Shown: in pieces, positions 49,336 to 59,248 of the stretch
How positions within the stretch are numbered: position 1 is the stretch's first letter
Layout of the letters: the number at the start of each line of letters is the position of its first letter
Assembly: GCA_040881685.1 (NCBI GenBank)
Contig: JBBECS010000036.1
Span: forward strand, 143,711 to 207,710
Reading direction: 5' to 3'
Source of the DNA: Acidimicrobiia bacterium
GTDB lineage: Bacteria > Actinomycetota > Acidimicrobiia > IMCC26256 > PALSA-555
DNA length: 64,000 bases
Position numbers and translations under genes: made by a program
The notes under the pieces: model-generated
Told to the model about the DNA's origin: nothing
Databases searched by the model: none
What the model saw: only the letters and a program-made list of their open reading frames with translations

Positions 49336-50811
49336 GTGCACCTGAAGGAGCTCCTGGACGGCGTCGAGGTGCTCGCGCTGCGAGGTGATCCGGGCGTGGA
49401 CGTCCACTCGCTCACGCACGACAGTCGCCAGGTTCGCCCCGGCGCATGCTTCGCGTGCGTGATCGGAGCGACGACGGACGGCCACGCGCATGCCCCGGCG
49501 GCGGTCGCAGCCGGCGCGGTGGCCTTGCTGGTCGAGCGCGAGCTCGACCTGGGCGTCGCTGAGGCCGAGGTTCCCAACGTGCGGCGAGCGCTCGGTCCTG
49601 CCGCGGCGCGCTTGCACGGGTTCCCGTCGCAGGCGATGCGCTGCTTGGGTGTCACCGGCACGAACGGCAAGACGACGACGACGTATCTGCTGGAGGCGAT
49701 CGCCCGTGCCTCCGGTGAACGGGTCGGCCTGGTCGGTACGACCGGCGCCCGAGTGGATGGCACGTCCGTGCCGCTCGCGCACACCACTCCGGAGGCGACG
49801 GAGCTCCAAGAGCTGCTCGGTCAGATGCGTGATGCGGGCGTGACCACCGTGGCGATGGAGGTGTCGTCGCATGCGCTCGATCAGCACCGCATCGACGGCA
49901 CTTGGTTCGCCGCGGTTGGCTTCACGAACCTGACGCACGAGCACCTCGACTACCACGGCACACTCGAGGCGTACTTCGAAGCCAAGGCCAGCCTGTTCCG
50001 GCGCGATCACGCCGCGGCCGCGGCCGTCGGCCTGGACGACCCGCACGGTCGTGATCTCTTGGAGCGCGTACGCGCTGAAGAACTACCCGTCGTCACGTTC
50101 GCGCTCGATGCGACGGATGCCGACCTCACTGCCGAGGCAATCGAGCCCGATGGCGCGCGCGTTCGATTCCTGCTGCGCGACCGGCGATCCGACGAGGCCG
50201 TGCCGATCGATCTCCCGCTACTCGCGCGCTTCAACATCGCCAACGCCCTCGCGGCCGCGGCAGTGGCGCGCGCCGGGGGGTTCGAGCTCGCAAGCGTTGC
50301 CCAGGGTCTCTCGACCGACATCGTCGTACCCGGGCGGTTCGAGCAGGTGGATGTCGGCCAGCCCTTCCGCGTGCTGGTCGACTATGCCCACACGCCCGAC
50401 GCGCTCACGACCGCGCTCGCGGCAGGCCGGTCGCTTGCCGGCTCCAATCGAGTGATTGTGGTCTTCGGGTGCGGCGGCGACCGGGACCGCGACAAGCGGC
50501 CGCTCATGGGACACGTCGCAGCTGCCGGCGCGGACCTCGCCGTGCTCACGTCGGACAATCCGCGCGGGGAAGACCCGGCCGCGATCGCTGACGATGTGCT
50601 CGAAGGTCTCCGAGTCGGCCCCGCCGACGTGCGTGTCGAGCTCGACCGCGGGGTTGCGATCAACCTCGCGCTTCACTCCGCCGAGGCCGGCGACGTCGTG
50701 GTGGTCGCAGGCAAAGGCCACGAGGCCGAGCAGACGGCCGCGGGTGTGGCGACGCCGTTCGACGATCGCGCTGTGGTCCGTCACGAGCTCGAGGCAATGT
50801 CGTGGACCTGA
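49336..50811 (+). CDS. murE: UDP-MurNAc-tripeptide synthetase MurE (meso-DAP adding)
   Basis: 491 residues from GTG at 49336 with AAGGGGGAAAGGA upstream; the frame open to 49282 has no such site. Mur ligase loop GVTGTNGKTTTT (~107-114), carbamylated-lysine region, and near the end DNPRGEDPAAIADD, where DNPR is the signature of meso-diaminopimelate rather than lysine addition. The cell wall should thus contain meso-DAP. Its end overlaps murF by ten bases. Confidence 0.95.
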   Translation: MHLKELLDGVEVLALRGDPGVDVHSLTHDSRQVRPGACFACVIGATTDGHAHAPAAVAAGAVALLVERELDLGVAEAEVPNVRRALGPAAARLHGFPSQAMRCLGVTGTNGKTTTTYLLEAIARASGERVGLVGTTGARVDGTSVPLAHTTPEATELQELLGQMRDAGVTTVAMEVSSHALDQHRIDGTWFAAVGFTNLTHEHLDYHGTLEAYFEAKASLFRRDHAAAAAVGLDDPHGRDLLERVRAEELPVVTFALDATDADLTAEAIEPDGARVRFLLRDRRSDEAVPIDLPLLARFNIANALAAAAVARAGGFELASVAQGLSTDIVVPGRFEQVDVGQPFRVLVDYAHTPDALTTALAAGRSLAGSNRVIVVFGCGGDRDRDKRPLMGHVAAAGADLAVLTSDNPRGEDPAAIADDVLEGLRVGPADVRVELDRGVAINLALHSAEAGDVVVVAGKGHEAEQTAAGVATPFDDRAVVRHELEAMSWT

Positions 50812-52181
50812 CCGCGCACGAGCTCGCGGCGGCAACCGGCGGCGAGATCGTGGCCGGCTCGGCCGACGCCACGGTGACGTCGGTGACGATCGACTCGCGC
50901 CGATTGAGTCCAGGAGCCCTCTTCGTCGCACTCAAAGACGCGCGCGACGGCCATGAGTTCCTCGACGCCGCCTTCGCGGGCGGTGCGACCGTCGCGCTGG
51001 TCGATCGTGACGTCCGGGTGTCCGCGGGCGCGACCGTCGTCAAGGTCGACGACACGATGGTCGGTTTGACCGCCCTTGCCGGTGCGGCCCGCGCTCGGAT
51101 CCCCGACGCGGTCGTGGTCGGAATCACGGGTTCGGCGGGCAAGACGGCCACGAAAGATCTCACCGCCGCAGCGCTCGCTAGTTCTCATCGCGTCCATGCG
51201 AGTCCGGCGTCGTTCAACAACGAGGCCGGCGTGCCGCTGACACTGCTTGGTGCACCGCCGGACGTCGAAGTTGTGGTCACAGAGATGGGAGCTCGGTTCC
51301 CCGGCAACATCGAGCACCTGGCCGCGATGGCGCAGCCGCAAGTCGGCGTGATCACGCACATCGGACTGGCACACGCCGAGCATCTCGACGGGAGAGCCGG
51401 CATCGCCGAAGTCAAAGGCGAGCTGTTGGATGCCTTGCCGGTCGATGGCTTCGCCGTCCTGAACGCCGACTGCGATGCCAGCGTCGCGTTGGCCCGGCGC
51501 ACGCAGGCCCGCGTCGTGCGCGTTGGGCGCGCACCAGCGAGCGATGTGCGCATCACGTCGGTTCAGCTCGACGACGAGCTCCGCCCCCGATTCTCCCTCG
51601 AAACGGGCTGGGGCACCGCTGACGTGATGCTCGCGCTGCGCGGCGAGCACCAGGTCGAGAACGCGGCGCAAGCCGCCACGGTCGCGCTCGAGCTCGGAGC
51701 GCCCCTGGAAGCCGTCGTGTCGGGGCTCGCCGGAGCGCAGACGGTGAACCAGCGCATGGAGCTGGTGCGCACGAGTCAGGGCGTGCTCGTCATCAACGAC
51801 GCGTACAACTCGAGTCCGACGTCGGCCGCGGCCGCGGTGCGCTCGCTCGCAGCTCTCGACGTGCCCGGTCGGCGCGTGGCGGTGCTCGGCGAGATGCTCG
51901 AGCTCGGCACCGAATCCGACCACGAGCACATGGCCCTCGGCGCGCTTGCCGCCGAGATGGGGATCGATGCGGTCGTCGCCGTCGGCCGCCCGGCCCCGCA
52001 GATTGCTGCCGGAGCGCGGGGTGGTCGGGTCATCGTGACGACCGTCGCCGATCCCGTCGAAGCGTCTGCATTCGTGGCAGGCGAGGTGCACGCAGGTGAC
52101 GCAGTGCTCGTCAAGGCGAGCCGGGCGATCGGGCTCGAGCGCGTCGCCGACGACCTCGTGCACGGCGAGCGCGTCCGATGA
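50802..52181 (+). CDS. murF: UDP-MurNAc-pentapeptide synthetase MurF
   Basis: 459 residues from GTG. VTIDSRRLSPGALFVAL is the N-terminal substrate domain; GITGSAGKTATKDL the ATP loop; VTEMGARFPGNIEHL, NDAYNSSPTSAAAAV and RVAVLGEMLELG the later family motifs. Adds D-Ala-D-Ala to the tripeptide, the last cytoplasmic step before mraY. Overlaps murE at its start and mraY at its end by four bases. Confidence 0.95.
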   Translation: MDLTAHELAAATGGEIVAGSADATVTSVTIDSRRLSPGALFVALKDARDGHEFLDAAFAGGATVALVDRDVRVSAGATVVKVDDTMVGLTALAGAARARIPDAVVVGITGSAGKTATKDLTAAALASSHRVHASPASFNNEAGVPLTLLGAPPDVEVVVTEMGARFPGNIEHLAAMAQPQVGVITHIGLAHAEHLDGRAGIAEVKGELLDALPVDGFAVLNADCDASVALARRTQARVVRVGRAPASDVRITSVQLDDELRPRFSLETGWGTADVMLALRGEHQVENAAQAATVALELGAPLEAVVSGLAGAQTVNQRMELVRTSQGVLVINDAYNSSPTSAAAAVRSLAALDVPGRRVAVLGEMLELGTESDHEHMALGALAAEMGIDAVVAVGRPAPQIAAGARGGRVIVTTVADPVEASAFVAGEVHAGDAVLVKASRAIGLERVADDLVHGERVR

Positions 52182-53224
52182 TCGCCCTCCTCATCGCAGT
52201 CGGTGTCTCGTTCGGTACCGCGGTGTTCGGAACGCCAATGCTCATCCGAGTGCTGCGCAGTCGCGGGATCGGTCAGCTCATCCGTGACGATGGCCCGTTC
52301 ACGCATCCGCACGCGGGCAAGGCCGGCACCCCCACGATGGGCGGCATCGCGATCGTCGTCGGGGCGTTGTTCGGCTACGCGGCCGCCCACATCCGTGGCG
52401 AGGAGCTGAAGTTCGCGCGCACCGGCCTGACGCTGATGGGTCTGGTCGTTGGCATCGCGCTCGTCGGGTTCGTCGACGACTACCTCGCCGTGCGTAGGGG
52501 CCGGAACCTCGGCTTGCGAAAGAGCGGCAAGACGGCTGGCGAGCTGCTCGTCGCCAGCGGCTTCTCGCTGCTCGCTCTCAACTGGGTGATGGCGTCCACG
52601 AACCTCTCGTTCACGCGCCCGATCGATCTCAACCTGGGCTCGACCGCTTGGTTCTTCTTCGCGGTGTTCGTCATCGTCAGCACGTGCAATGCCGTGAACC
52701 TGACCGACGGACTCGACGGACTGGCAGCCGGCGCCGCGACGCTCACGTTCGGCGCGTTCATGATCATCTGCTTCTGGCAGTTCCGCCACGTCGGCATCTA
52801 CAACGTCGAGCGCGCGTCCACGATCGACATCGCGGTGGTCGCGGCCGCGCTTACGGGTGCGTGCGGCGGCTTTCTGTGGTGGAACGCCGCGCCGGCGCGC
52901 ATCTTCATGGGCGACACCGGCTCGCTCGCGATCGGCGGTGGGATAGCTGGTCTCGCTCTGCTGTCGAACGTCGTCTTGCTCTTGCCGATCCTGGGTGGCC
53001 TCTACGTGATCGAGACCCTGAGCGTGATCGCCCAGGTGATCTCGTTCCGCGGTTTCCACAAGCGCGTGCTGCGGATGGCACCGATCCACCATCACTTCGA
53101 AGTCGTTGGTTGGCCCGAGTTCACCGTGATCGTGCGCTTTTGGTTGTTCGCCGGCGTGTGCGTGGCGCTCGCCCTCGGCCTGTTCTACGCCGACTTCATC
53201 AACATTCCGGGAGCGATCGACTGA
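52178..53224 (+). CDS. mraY: Phospho-MurNAc-pentapeptide transferase MraY
   Basis: 348 residues, about ten membrane helices. KAGTPTMGGIAI, GFVDDYLAVRRG (Asp-Asp metal site), AVNLTDGLDGLAAG and the APIHHHFE His-rich loop are the invariant motifs. It makes lipid I from undecaprenyl phosphate. The stop TGA shares its A with an ATG (53224) that reads in frame into murD, giving a possible longer murD. Confidence 0.95.
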   Translation: MIALLIAVGVSFGTAVFGTPMLIRVLRSRGIGQLIRDDGPFTHPHAGKAGTPTMGGIAIVVGALFGYAAAHIRGEELKFARTGLTLMGLVVGIALVGFVDDYLAVRRGRNLGLRKSGKTAGELLVASGFSLLALNWVMASTNLSFTRPIDLNLGSTAWFFFAVFVIVSTCNAVNLTDGLDGLAAGAATLTFGAFMIICFWQFRHVGIYNVERASTIDIAVVAAALTGACGGFLWWNAAPARIFMGDTGSLAIGGGIAGLALLSNVVLLLPILGGLYVIETLSVIAQVISFRGFHKRVLRMAPIHHHFEVVGWPEFTVIVRFWLFAGVCVALALGLFYADFINIPGAID

Positions 53225-53346
53225 TGGAGATGCAGCGCAGGCGTAGCCGAGGAACGGAGCGAAGTCGTGCTCGGACGAGCGGGACGGCGCAGTGGAGCGA
53301 CCCACAAGGCCGAGCCGGGACGCCGGAGCGGAATCGACCCGAGGGG

Positions 53347-54717
53347 ATGGCCGAGGTAGTGGTTGTCGGGCTTGCGGTGACGGGGGATGCGCTCGTGCGC
53401 TTCCTGACCGGGCGTGGCGACGAAGTCACCGTGATCGAGGACTCGCCCGGGTCGGGACCGGAGTACGCAGCACGGGTACAGCAGGCGCGGTCCATGGGTG
53501 CCGACGTCGTGGAGCGTCCCGGCGCGGCGCGGACCAGCGCCCTCGCGGCCTCGGTCGATCTCGTGGTGCCGAGCCCTGGGGTACCGGATCGCCATCCCGC
53601 GGTGGTCGGCGCGCGGCGTGGCGGCGTGGCGGTTCGCTCGGAGATCGATCTCGCGGCTGAGGTCGCGGCGGGGCGCGGCGGCCCGGATCTCGTGGCCGTC
53701 ACGGGAACGAACGGCAAGACGACCGTCACGACGCTGACGGCATCGATGCTCGCGGCGGCCGGCGTGCGTGCGGCCGCGGCAGGCAACATCGGCCGACCTC
53801 TGCTGGAGGCGGTCATGGACGACGTCGACGTGGTCGTGGCCGAGGTGTCGTCCTTCCAGCTCGCGTTCACCACGCCGGTCTTTCGGCCGCGCGCCGCGAC
53901 CTTGCTGAACCTGGGTGCGGATCACCTCGACTGGCACCGCACGTTCGATGCCTATGCGCACGCCAAGCTCAACGTGTTCGTGCATCAAGGCGACGACGAC
54001 CTCCTTGTCTTCAACGCCGATGACCCGGTGGTAGCCGGGCTCGCCTCGGGCGCGCGAGGCCGACGGGTGCCGTTCTCCGTCGCGTCCGGAGCCGCGACCG
54101 GTTACCGGGTCATTGACACCGCGGACGGCTCGATGCTCGTGACCGATCGAGATGATGAGCTGATCGCGCTCGAAGCGCTTCCTCGGCGTTCGTTGCCCGA
54201 CGTGGCCAACGCACTCGCCGCCGCCGCGCTCGCGCTCGATCTCGGTGTCTCGATCGAAGCCGTCCGAGGCACGCTCACGACGTTCAACGGCCTCGCACAC
54301 CGCATGCAGCCGGTGACCGAGCATGCGGGTGTCCGATACATCGATGACTCGAAGGCGACGAACGTTCACGCGACGCTCGCCGCCGTCCGTGACCTCGACC
54401 GGGTCATCCTCCTCGCGGGCGGGCGCAACAAGGGCCTCGACCTCGGTGAGCTGCGCGCGCTCGCGCCGCGGCTTCGCGCAGTGGTCGCGATCGGGGAAGC
54501 GGCACCGGAGGTGGCAGAAGCGTTTGCGGATGCCGTGCAGGTGGTCGTGGCGGACTCGATGCGCGATGCCGTGCGGGCCGCGCGTGACCTGGCCGAGTCG
54601 GGGGACACGGTGTTGCTCTCTCCTGCGTGCGCGTCGTTCGACTGGTATTCCTCGTACTCGGCTCGCGGCGACGACTTCGCCCGTGAGGTGCGAGGCCTCG
54701 TGGAGGTGGACGGATGA
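53347..54717 (+). CDS. murD: UDP-MurNAc-L-alanine:D-glutamate ligase MurD
   Basis: 456 residues from ATG at 53347 (MAEVVVVGLAVTGDAL), where homology starts; GAGGGG is the ribosome region. An in-frame ATG at 53224, overlapping the mraY stop, would add a 41-residue Arg-rich segment of low complexity. AVTGTNGKTTVT ATP loop, DDSKATNVHATLAA and LLAGGRNKGLDL are the family motifs. Adds D-Glu to UDP-MurNAc-Ala. The 122-bp spacer is odd in an otherwise overlapping cluster. Confidence 0.93.
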   Translation: MAEVVVVGLAVTGDALVRFLTGRGDEVTVIEDSPGSGPEYAARVQQARSMGADVVERPGAARTSALAASVDLVVPSPGVPDRHPAVVGARRGGVAVRSEIDLAAEVAAGRGGPDLVAVTGTNGKTTVTTLTASMLAAAGVRAAAAGNIGRPLLEAVMDDVDVVVAEVSSFQLAFTTPVFRPRAATLLNLGADHLDWHRTFDAYAHAKLNVFVHQGDDDLLVFNADDPVVAGLASGARGRRVPFSVASGAATGYRVIDTADGSMLVTDRDDELIALEALPRRSLPDVANALAAAALALDLGVSIEAVRGTLTTFNGLAHRMQPVTEHAGVRYIDDSKATNVHATLAAVRDLDRVILLAGGRNKGLDLGELRALAPRLRAVVAIGEAAPEVAEAFADAVQVVVADSMRDAVRAARDLAESGDTVLLSPACASFDWYSSYSARGDDFAREVRGLVEVDG

Positions 54718-55823
54718 CGGCTCCCCGCACCGCCGCCCGTCCGGGCACGTACGTGATGCTCGTGGCGACGATCGCCGTCCTGAACGTCGTCGGCGTCGTC
54801 ATGGTGCTGTCCGCGTCCTCCGTGTTCTCGCTCGAGAGCCATGGCTCGGCCTGGTACACGTTCACGCGCCAGGTCGCGTGGACGTTGCTGGGCGTGATCG
54901 GCTTCGCCGTCACTCTGCGGATCGACTACCGGCGCTGGCGTCGGGTGGTCGAGCCGCTGCTCGTCGTCACGGGCGTAATGCTCGTACTGGTCCTCGTGCC
55001 GCCGTTCGGTCTCGAGGTGGCCGGCGCGCGCCGCTGGTTGGGTGTCGCGGGGTGGAGCGTGCAGCCCAGCGAGCTCGCCAAGCTCGCCCTCGTGCTGTTC
55101 GCGGCCGAAATCCTCACGCGTCGCGAGCACGAGGTGCTCGAGTGGCGGCGAGTGCTCCGACCGGTGCTGTTCGTGCTCGGCGGCTTCGCCGTGCTGGTAT
55201 GCATGGAGCCCGACCTGGACTCGGCGCTCCTCATCGCCCTCATCGTGGGGACCGTTCTGATGGTGGGTGGCGTCCGAATCGCGCACCTGGCTGCGGTGGG
55301 CGGCACCGGCGCCGCTGCCGCGGCGGTCTTCACGCTGTCGACCGGTTACCGACGCGACCGCCTCCTCACCTTCCTGAACCCCGCGGCCGACGCGGCCAAC
55401 ACCGGGTACCAGGCCACCCAGAGCTTCATCGCACTGGGCAGCGGGGGAATCAGCGGGGTGGGGCTCGGGGCCGGGCGCGCCAAGTGGCTCTTCCTTCCCA
55501 ACGCGCACACCGACTTCATCTTTGCCGTCATCGGTGAAGAGCTGGGGTTGATTGGCACCTTCATCGTGCTCGTGCTGTTCATCGCCTTCGTCATGCTCGG
55601 AACAATCACTGCGATGCGGGCGCCCGATCGGTTCGGGACGCTCCTTGCCGCAGGGATCACGGTGTGGATCGGCGCGCAAGCCGCGGTGAACATGGGCGGG
55701 GTCGTCGGCTTGATGCCCGCATCGAGCGTGCCGCTGCCCTTCGTGTCCTTCGGTGGTTCGGCGCTCGTCGTGACGATGGTGGGCGCGGGGATCCTGGCCA
55801 ACGTGGCTCGGCAATCGCGATGA
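54714..55823 (+). CDS. ftsW: Septal peptidoglycan glycosyltransferase FtsW
   Basis: 369 residues, overlapping murD (ATGA). SEDS family with about ten helices; ASSVFSLESHGSAWYTF, GARRWLGVAGWSVQPSELAKL and the cytoplasmic GLGAGRAKWLFLPNAHTDFIFAVIGEELG are diagnostic, the last with the catalytic Asp region before. Polymerises lipid II at the septum with FtsI. Next gene overlaps by four bases. Confidence 0.94.
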   Translation: MTAPRTAARPGTYVMLVATIAVLNVVGVVMVLSASSVFSLESHGSAWYTFTRQVAWTLLGVIGFAVTLRIDYRRWRRVVEPLLVVTGVMLVLVLVPPFGLEVAGARRWLGVAGWSVQPSELAKLALVLFAAEILTRREHEVLEWRRVLRPVLFVLGGFAVLVCMEPDLDSALLIALIVGTVLMVGGVRIAHLAAVGGTGAAAAAVFTLSTGYRRDRLLTFLNPAADAANTGYQATQSFIALGSGGISGVGLGAGRAKWLFLPNAHTDFIFAVIGEELGLIGTFIVLVLFIAFVMLGTITAMRAPDRFGTLLAAGITVWIGAQAAVNMGGVVGLMPASSVPLPFVSFGGSALVVTMVGAGILANVARQSR

Positions 55824-56929
55824 CCACGAAGGATGCACCCGTGTTCGCGCTCGTGACCGGCGGTGGCACCGGTGGTCACGTGTACCCGGCGATCGCGGTG
55901 GCGCAGGAGCTTGTTCGGCGCGGCCACCCGAAAGAGAGCGTCTACTTCGTCGGCGCGCAACGGGGCCTGGAGGCCACCGCGGTGCCTGCCGCCGGCTTCA
56001 CGATCGATCTTCTCCCCGGTCGCGGCATCCGACGCAGCCTGCGTCCTGCTGCGCTGCGGGACAACGTGAGTGCCCTCTTCGGCGCGTGCCGGGCGTTCAC
56101 GAAGGCGTTCCGGCTCGTGGGTCGGGTACGACCGCGGGTCGTCTTCGGCGTCGGCGGCTTCGCATCCCTGCCCTGTGTGGTCGCGGCGCGATTGCGACGG
56201 GTCCCGGCGGTGGTGCACGAGCAGAACGCAGCACCCGGCCTCGCGAACAGGATCGGCGTTCGTCTCGGCGCGCGCCCTGCGGTTTCGATTCCGGGGACGC
56301 GCTTGCGGGGAGCGGTCGTCACCGGCAATCCGATTCGACCGGAGATCTCCGCCGTCACCCGAGCGCTGGCTGCGCCACCGCTGGTCGCGGTGTTCGGCGG
56401 CAGCCTCGGCGCGCAGCGGCTCAACGACTCGGCCGTGGCCCTCGCTGCCCTCTGGCGTGACCGCGATGACATCGAGGTGCTGCTCGTCACAGGGCGGCGC
56501 GATCATGAGCGGTCCTCGGCGCGGCTCCGCGCGGTCCGTGGCCCGGAGGACCGCCTGCCCTTCCAGGTCGTGGCGTACGAAGAGCACATGGAGGGCGTGT
56601 ACGCACGCTCGGCATTGGTCGTGAGTCGGGCCGGTGCGGTCACGGTCGCGGAGCTGGCAGCCACCGGCACGCCGGCGCTGCTGGTGCCGTTGCCCGGCGC
56701 GCCCCACGACCATCAGACGCGAAATGCCGAGACCCTGGTCGCGGCAGGGGCCGCGGTGCTGGTGCCCGACGGCGAGCTCGACGGTGTTCGCCTCGCGGCA
56801 GCGGTCGACGAGCTGCTCGTCGACCAGGGACAGCTCGCTGCGATGTCGTCGGCCGCGCGATCGCTCGCGCGCCCTGATGCTGCGCAGAGAGTCGCTGATC
56901 TCGTGGAAGAAGTCGCCCGTGCCGCCTGA
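55820..56929 (+). CDS. murG: UDP-GlcNAc:lipid I transferase MurG
   Basis: 369 residues from ATG at 55820 (the frame open to 55664 is inside ftsW). TGGGTGGHVYPAIAVA and the FGGSLGAQRLND donor motif (GGSxGA), HEQNAAPGLANR and SRAGAVTVAELAATG are intact. Adds GlcNAc to lipid I to form lipid II on the inner membrane face. Its last 11 bases overlap murC. Confidence 0.95.
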   Translation: MTTKDAPVFALVTGGGTGGHVYPAIAVAQELVRRGHPKESVYFVGAQRGLEATAVPAAGFTIDLLPGRGIRRSLRPAALRDNVSALFGACRAFTKAFRLVGRVRPRVVFGVGGFASLPCVVAARLRRVPAVVHEQNAAPGLANRIGVRLGARPAVSIPGTRLRGAVVTGNPIRPEISAVTRALAAPPLVAVFGGSLGAQRLNDSAVALAALWRDRDDIEVLLVTGRRDHERSSARLRAVRGPEDRLPFQVVAYEEHMEGVYARSALVVSRAGAVTVAELAATGTPALLVPLPGAPHDHQTRNAETLVAAGAAVLVPDGELDGVRLAAAVDELLVDQGQLAAMSSAARSLARPDAAQRVADLVEEVARAA

Positions 56930-58304
56930 CCTCGACCTCTCGAATGCGCGTGCCCTCCACATCATCGGAGTTGGTGGCGCCGGCATGAGCGCGATCGCCG
57001 CTGTCCTTGCGCGCATGGGGCACCGCGTGAGCGGGTCCGACCTCAAGGAGTCCGCGCGCACCGAGCGGTTGCGCGCGATGGGCGTCGATGTCGCTCTCGG
57101 CCACGACGGTTCGAACCTTCCCGCGGCGCTCGACGCCGTCGTGGTCTCGACCGCAGTGCCGCCGACGAATCCCGAAGTCGTCGCCGCGCTGGAGCGTGAG
57201 ATCCCGGTCCTCCGACGGGCCCAGGCGCTGGGGGCGATCGTCGCAACTCGGCGAGGCATCGCGGTCGCCGGTAGCCACGGAAAGACCACGACATCGTCGA
57301 TGCTGACCCTGTGCCTGCGCGCCGCCGGTTGGCACCCGAGCTTCCTCATCGGGGGAGACCTCAACGAGGTCGGGACGAACGCGGCGTACGACACGGGTGA
57401 GTGGCTCGTGGTCGAGGCCGATGAGAGCGACGGCACGTTCCTCGAGCTCGAACCGGAGGCGGGCATCATCACGAACGTCGAGGCCGACCACCTCGACCAT
57501 TACGGCGACTTCCCGCACCTCGTCGCTGCGTTCGCGAGCTTCCTCGAGCGAGTGCCGGGTCCGCGGGTGGTGTCGGCCGACGATGCGGTAGCCCGCGACA
57601 TCGGTTCTGCGCATCCGGGCGTCCTCACCTTCGGGACGGCCGAAGACGCTGACTACCGCATCCAGCGTTACGTGGGGGAGCGTGCCGGCAGCACGTTCGA
57701 TCTTGCGCGGGACGGCCACGTGATCGGCACGATCGAGTTGCCGGTGCCCGGTGCCCACAACGCGTCCAACGCGACGGCGGCCGCAGCGCTGGCGTTGGAG
57801 GTAGGGGTTCCGTTTGACGCGGTGCGTTCCGCGCTCGCGGGCTTCGGTGGCGTCGCCCGTCGTTTCCAGTTCCGTGGCGAGGTCGCCGGCGTCACGCTCG
57901 TCGATGACTATGCGCACATCCCCGGCGAGGTGACCGCGATGGTGCGAGCCGCCCGCGAGGGCGACTGGAAACGAGTTGTCGTGATCTTCCAGCCTCACCG
58001 GTTCACTCGCACTGCGCGTCTGTGGCGCGACTTCGCCGACGCGTTCGTGAACGCCGACGCCGTGGTGCTCACCGACGTGTACGGGGCCGGCGAGGTACCG
58101 CAGCCCGGTGTGTCGGGTCGGCTGCTCGTTCGCTCGGTCCTCGACGCGCACCCAGAGCTCCCGGTCACATACCTGCCCCGCCACGCGGATGTCGTCAAGC
58201 ACGCACTTCACCTCGCGCGTCCTGGTGACGTGTTGCTCACGCTCGGCGCGGGAGACATCACGACCGTCCTCGACGAATGGCTGGGCTCCGAGGTGGTGTC
58301 GTGA
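56919..58304 (+). CDS. murC: UDP-MurNAc:L-alanine ligase MurC
   Basis: 461 residues from GTG at 56919, the start consistent with homology (HIIGVGGAGMSAIAAVLARM). GSHGKTTTSSM is the ATP loop, EADESDGTFLELEP and VVIFQPHRFTRT the typical later motifs. First committed amino acid addition to UDP-MurNAc. Overlaps murG by 11 bases and murB by four (GTGA). Confidence 0.94.
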   Translation: MPPDLDLSNARALHIIGVGGAGMSAIAAVLARMGHRVSGSDLKESARTERLRAMGVDVALGHDGSNLPAALDAVVVSTAVPPTNPEVVAALEREIPVLRRAQALGAIVATRRGIAVAGSHGKTTTSSMLTLCLRAAGWHPSFLIGGDLNEVGTNAAYDTGEWLVVEADESDGTFLELEPEAGIITNVEADHLDHYGDFPHLVAAFASFLERVPGPRVVSADDAVARDIGSAHPGVLTFGTAEDADYRIQRYVGERAGSTFDLARDGHVIGTIELPVPGAHNASNATAAAALALEVGVPFDAVRSALAGFGGVARRFQFRGEVAGVTLVDDYAHIPGEVTAMVRAAREGDWKRVVVIFQPHRFTRTARLWRDFADAFVNADAVVLTDVYGAGEVPQPGVSGRLLVRSVLDAHPELPVTYLPRHADVVKHALHLARPGDVLLTLGAGDITTVLDEWLGSEVVS

Positions 58305-59248
58305 CGCTCGCGGAGATCGCGGATGCGCTCGAGGCGCGCGTGCCCGGCGGCGTCACCCGCGACGCGCGCATTGCCGAGTTCACCACGTACCGAGTGGGCG
58401 GCCCGGCCGCGGTGCTCGTCCGGGTGGCGAACGAGGCCGCCCTGCGGGAGGTAGCGGCCGTGCTTGCATGCCCGCAGCCGCCGGTGCTCATCATCGGGCG
58501 CGGCTCGAACCTGTTGGTCGCAGAGGCCGGGTTCCCCGGTGTCGGGTTGGTGCTCGATGGGGCGTTCGAGGAGGTCAACGTCGACGCCCAGTCGGGACTC
58601 GTGCGCGCCGGGGGAGCAACCGCGCTGCCCGTGCTCGCTCGCCGGGCCGCTGCGGCGGGTGTGGGCGGCCTGGAGTTCTTCGTCGGCATCCCCGGCTCGG
58701 TCGGGGGCGCGGTGAAGATGAACGCAGGCGGCCACGGCCGCGAGACGAGCGACGTGCTCGTGCGCGTCTGGCTCTTCGACGTGTTCGGTGCTCCCGACGC
58801 ACCGATCGGTGAGCGAGCCGCGAGCGACCTTGCCCTGGCATACCGGCATTCGAACGTTGGGCCCGCCCACGTCGTGGTGAGTGCCGAGGTCGTCGGTGAG
58901 CCTGATGACGTCGCGAGCTGCGAGGCGCGCATCGCCGAGATCGTCCGCTGGCGGCGTGAGCACCAACCGGGTGGGTCGAACGCCGGATCGATCTTCCAGA
59001 ACCCACCGAACGACTCCGCCGGGCGGCTGATCGACGCCGCCGGCCTCAAGGGGCTACGCGTCGGCGGTGCCTTCGTGTCGCCGAAGCACGCCAACTTCTT
59101 CCAAGCCGAGCCGGGAGCGACGGCCGACGACGTGGCTCAGCTGGTGGAGACCGTGCGCGAACGCGTGGCCGCGACCATGGGCGTCGCGCTCGTCCCCGAG
59201 CTGCGGATGGTCGGGTTCCCTCACCGAGACCAGGAGGACGACGGATGA
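58301..59248 (+). CDS. murB: UDP-N-acetylenolpyruvoylglucosamine reductase MurB
   Basis: 315 residues from GTG at 58301, overlapping the murC stop; ATG at 58277 would add eight residues. FTTYRVGGPAAVLVRV, GRGSNLLVAEAGFPG and FFVGIPGSVGGAVKMNAGG bind FAD; AGSIFQNPPNDSAGRLIDAAG and SPKHANFF hold the Ser/Glu-type catalytic region. Type II-like length without the E. coli insertion. Reduces the enolpyruvyl ether to UDP-MurNAc. Next gene overlaps (ATGA). Confidence 0.94.
   Translation: MTLAEIADALEARVPGGVTRDARIAEFTTYRVGGPAAVLVRVANEAALREVAAVLACPQPPVLIIGRGSNLLVAEAGFPGVGLVLDGAFEEVNVDAQSGLVRAGGATALPVLARRAAAAGVGGLEFFVGIPGSVGGAVKMNAGGHGRETSDVLVRVWLFDVFGAPDAPIGERAASDLALAYRHSNVGPAHVVVSAEVVGEPDDVASCEARIAEIVRWRREHQPGGSNAGSIFQNPPNDSAGRLIDAAGLKGLRVGGAFVSPKHANFFQAEPGATADDVAQLVETVRERVAATMGVALVPELRMVGFPHRDQEDDG

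Noticed and set aside
55346-57472. 708-codon minus-strand frame opposite ftsW/murG/murC
   Set aside because: Composition is Arg/Ser/Thr-rich with no domain; it covers three unmistakable Mur/SEDS genes.
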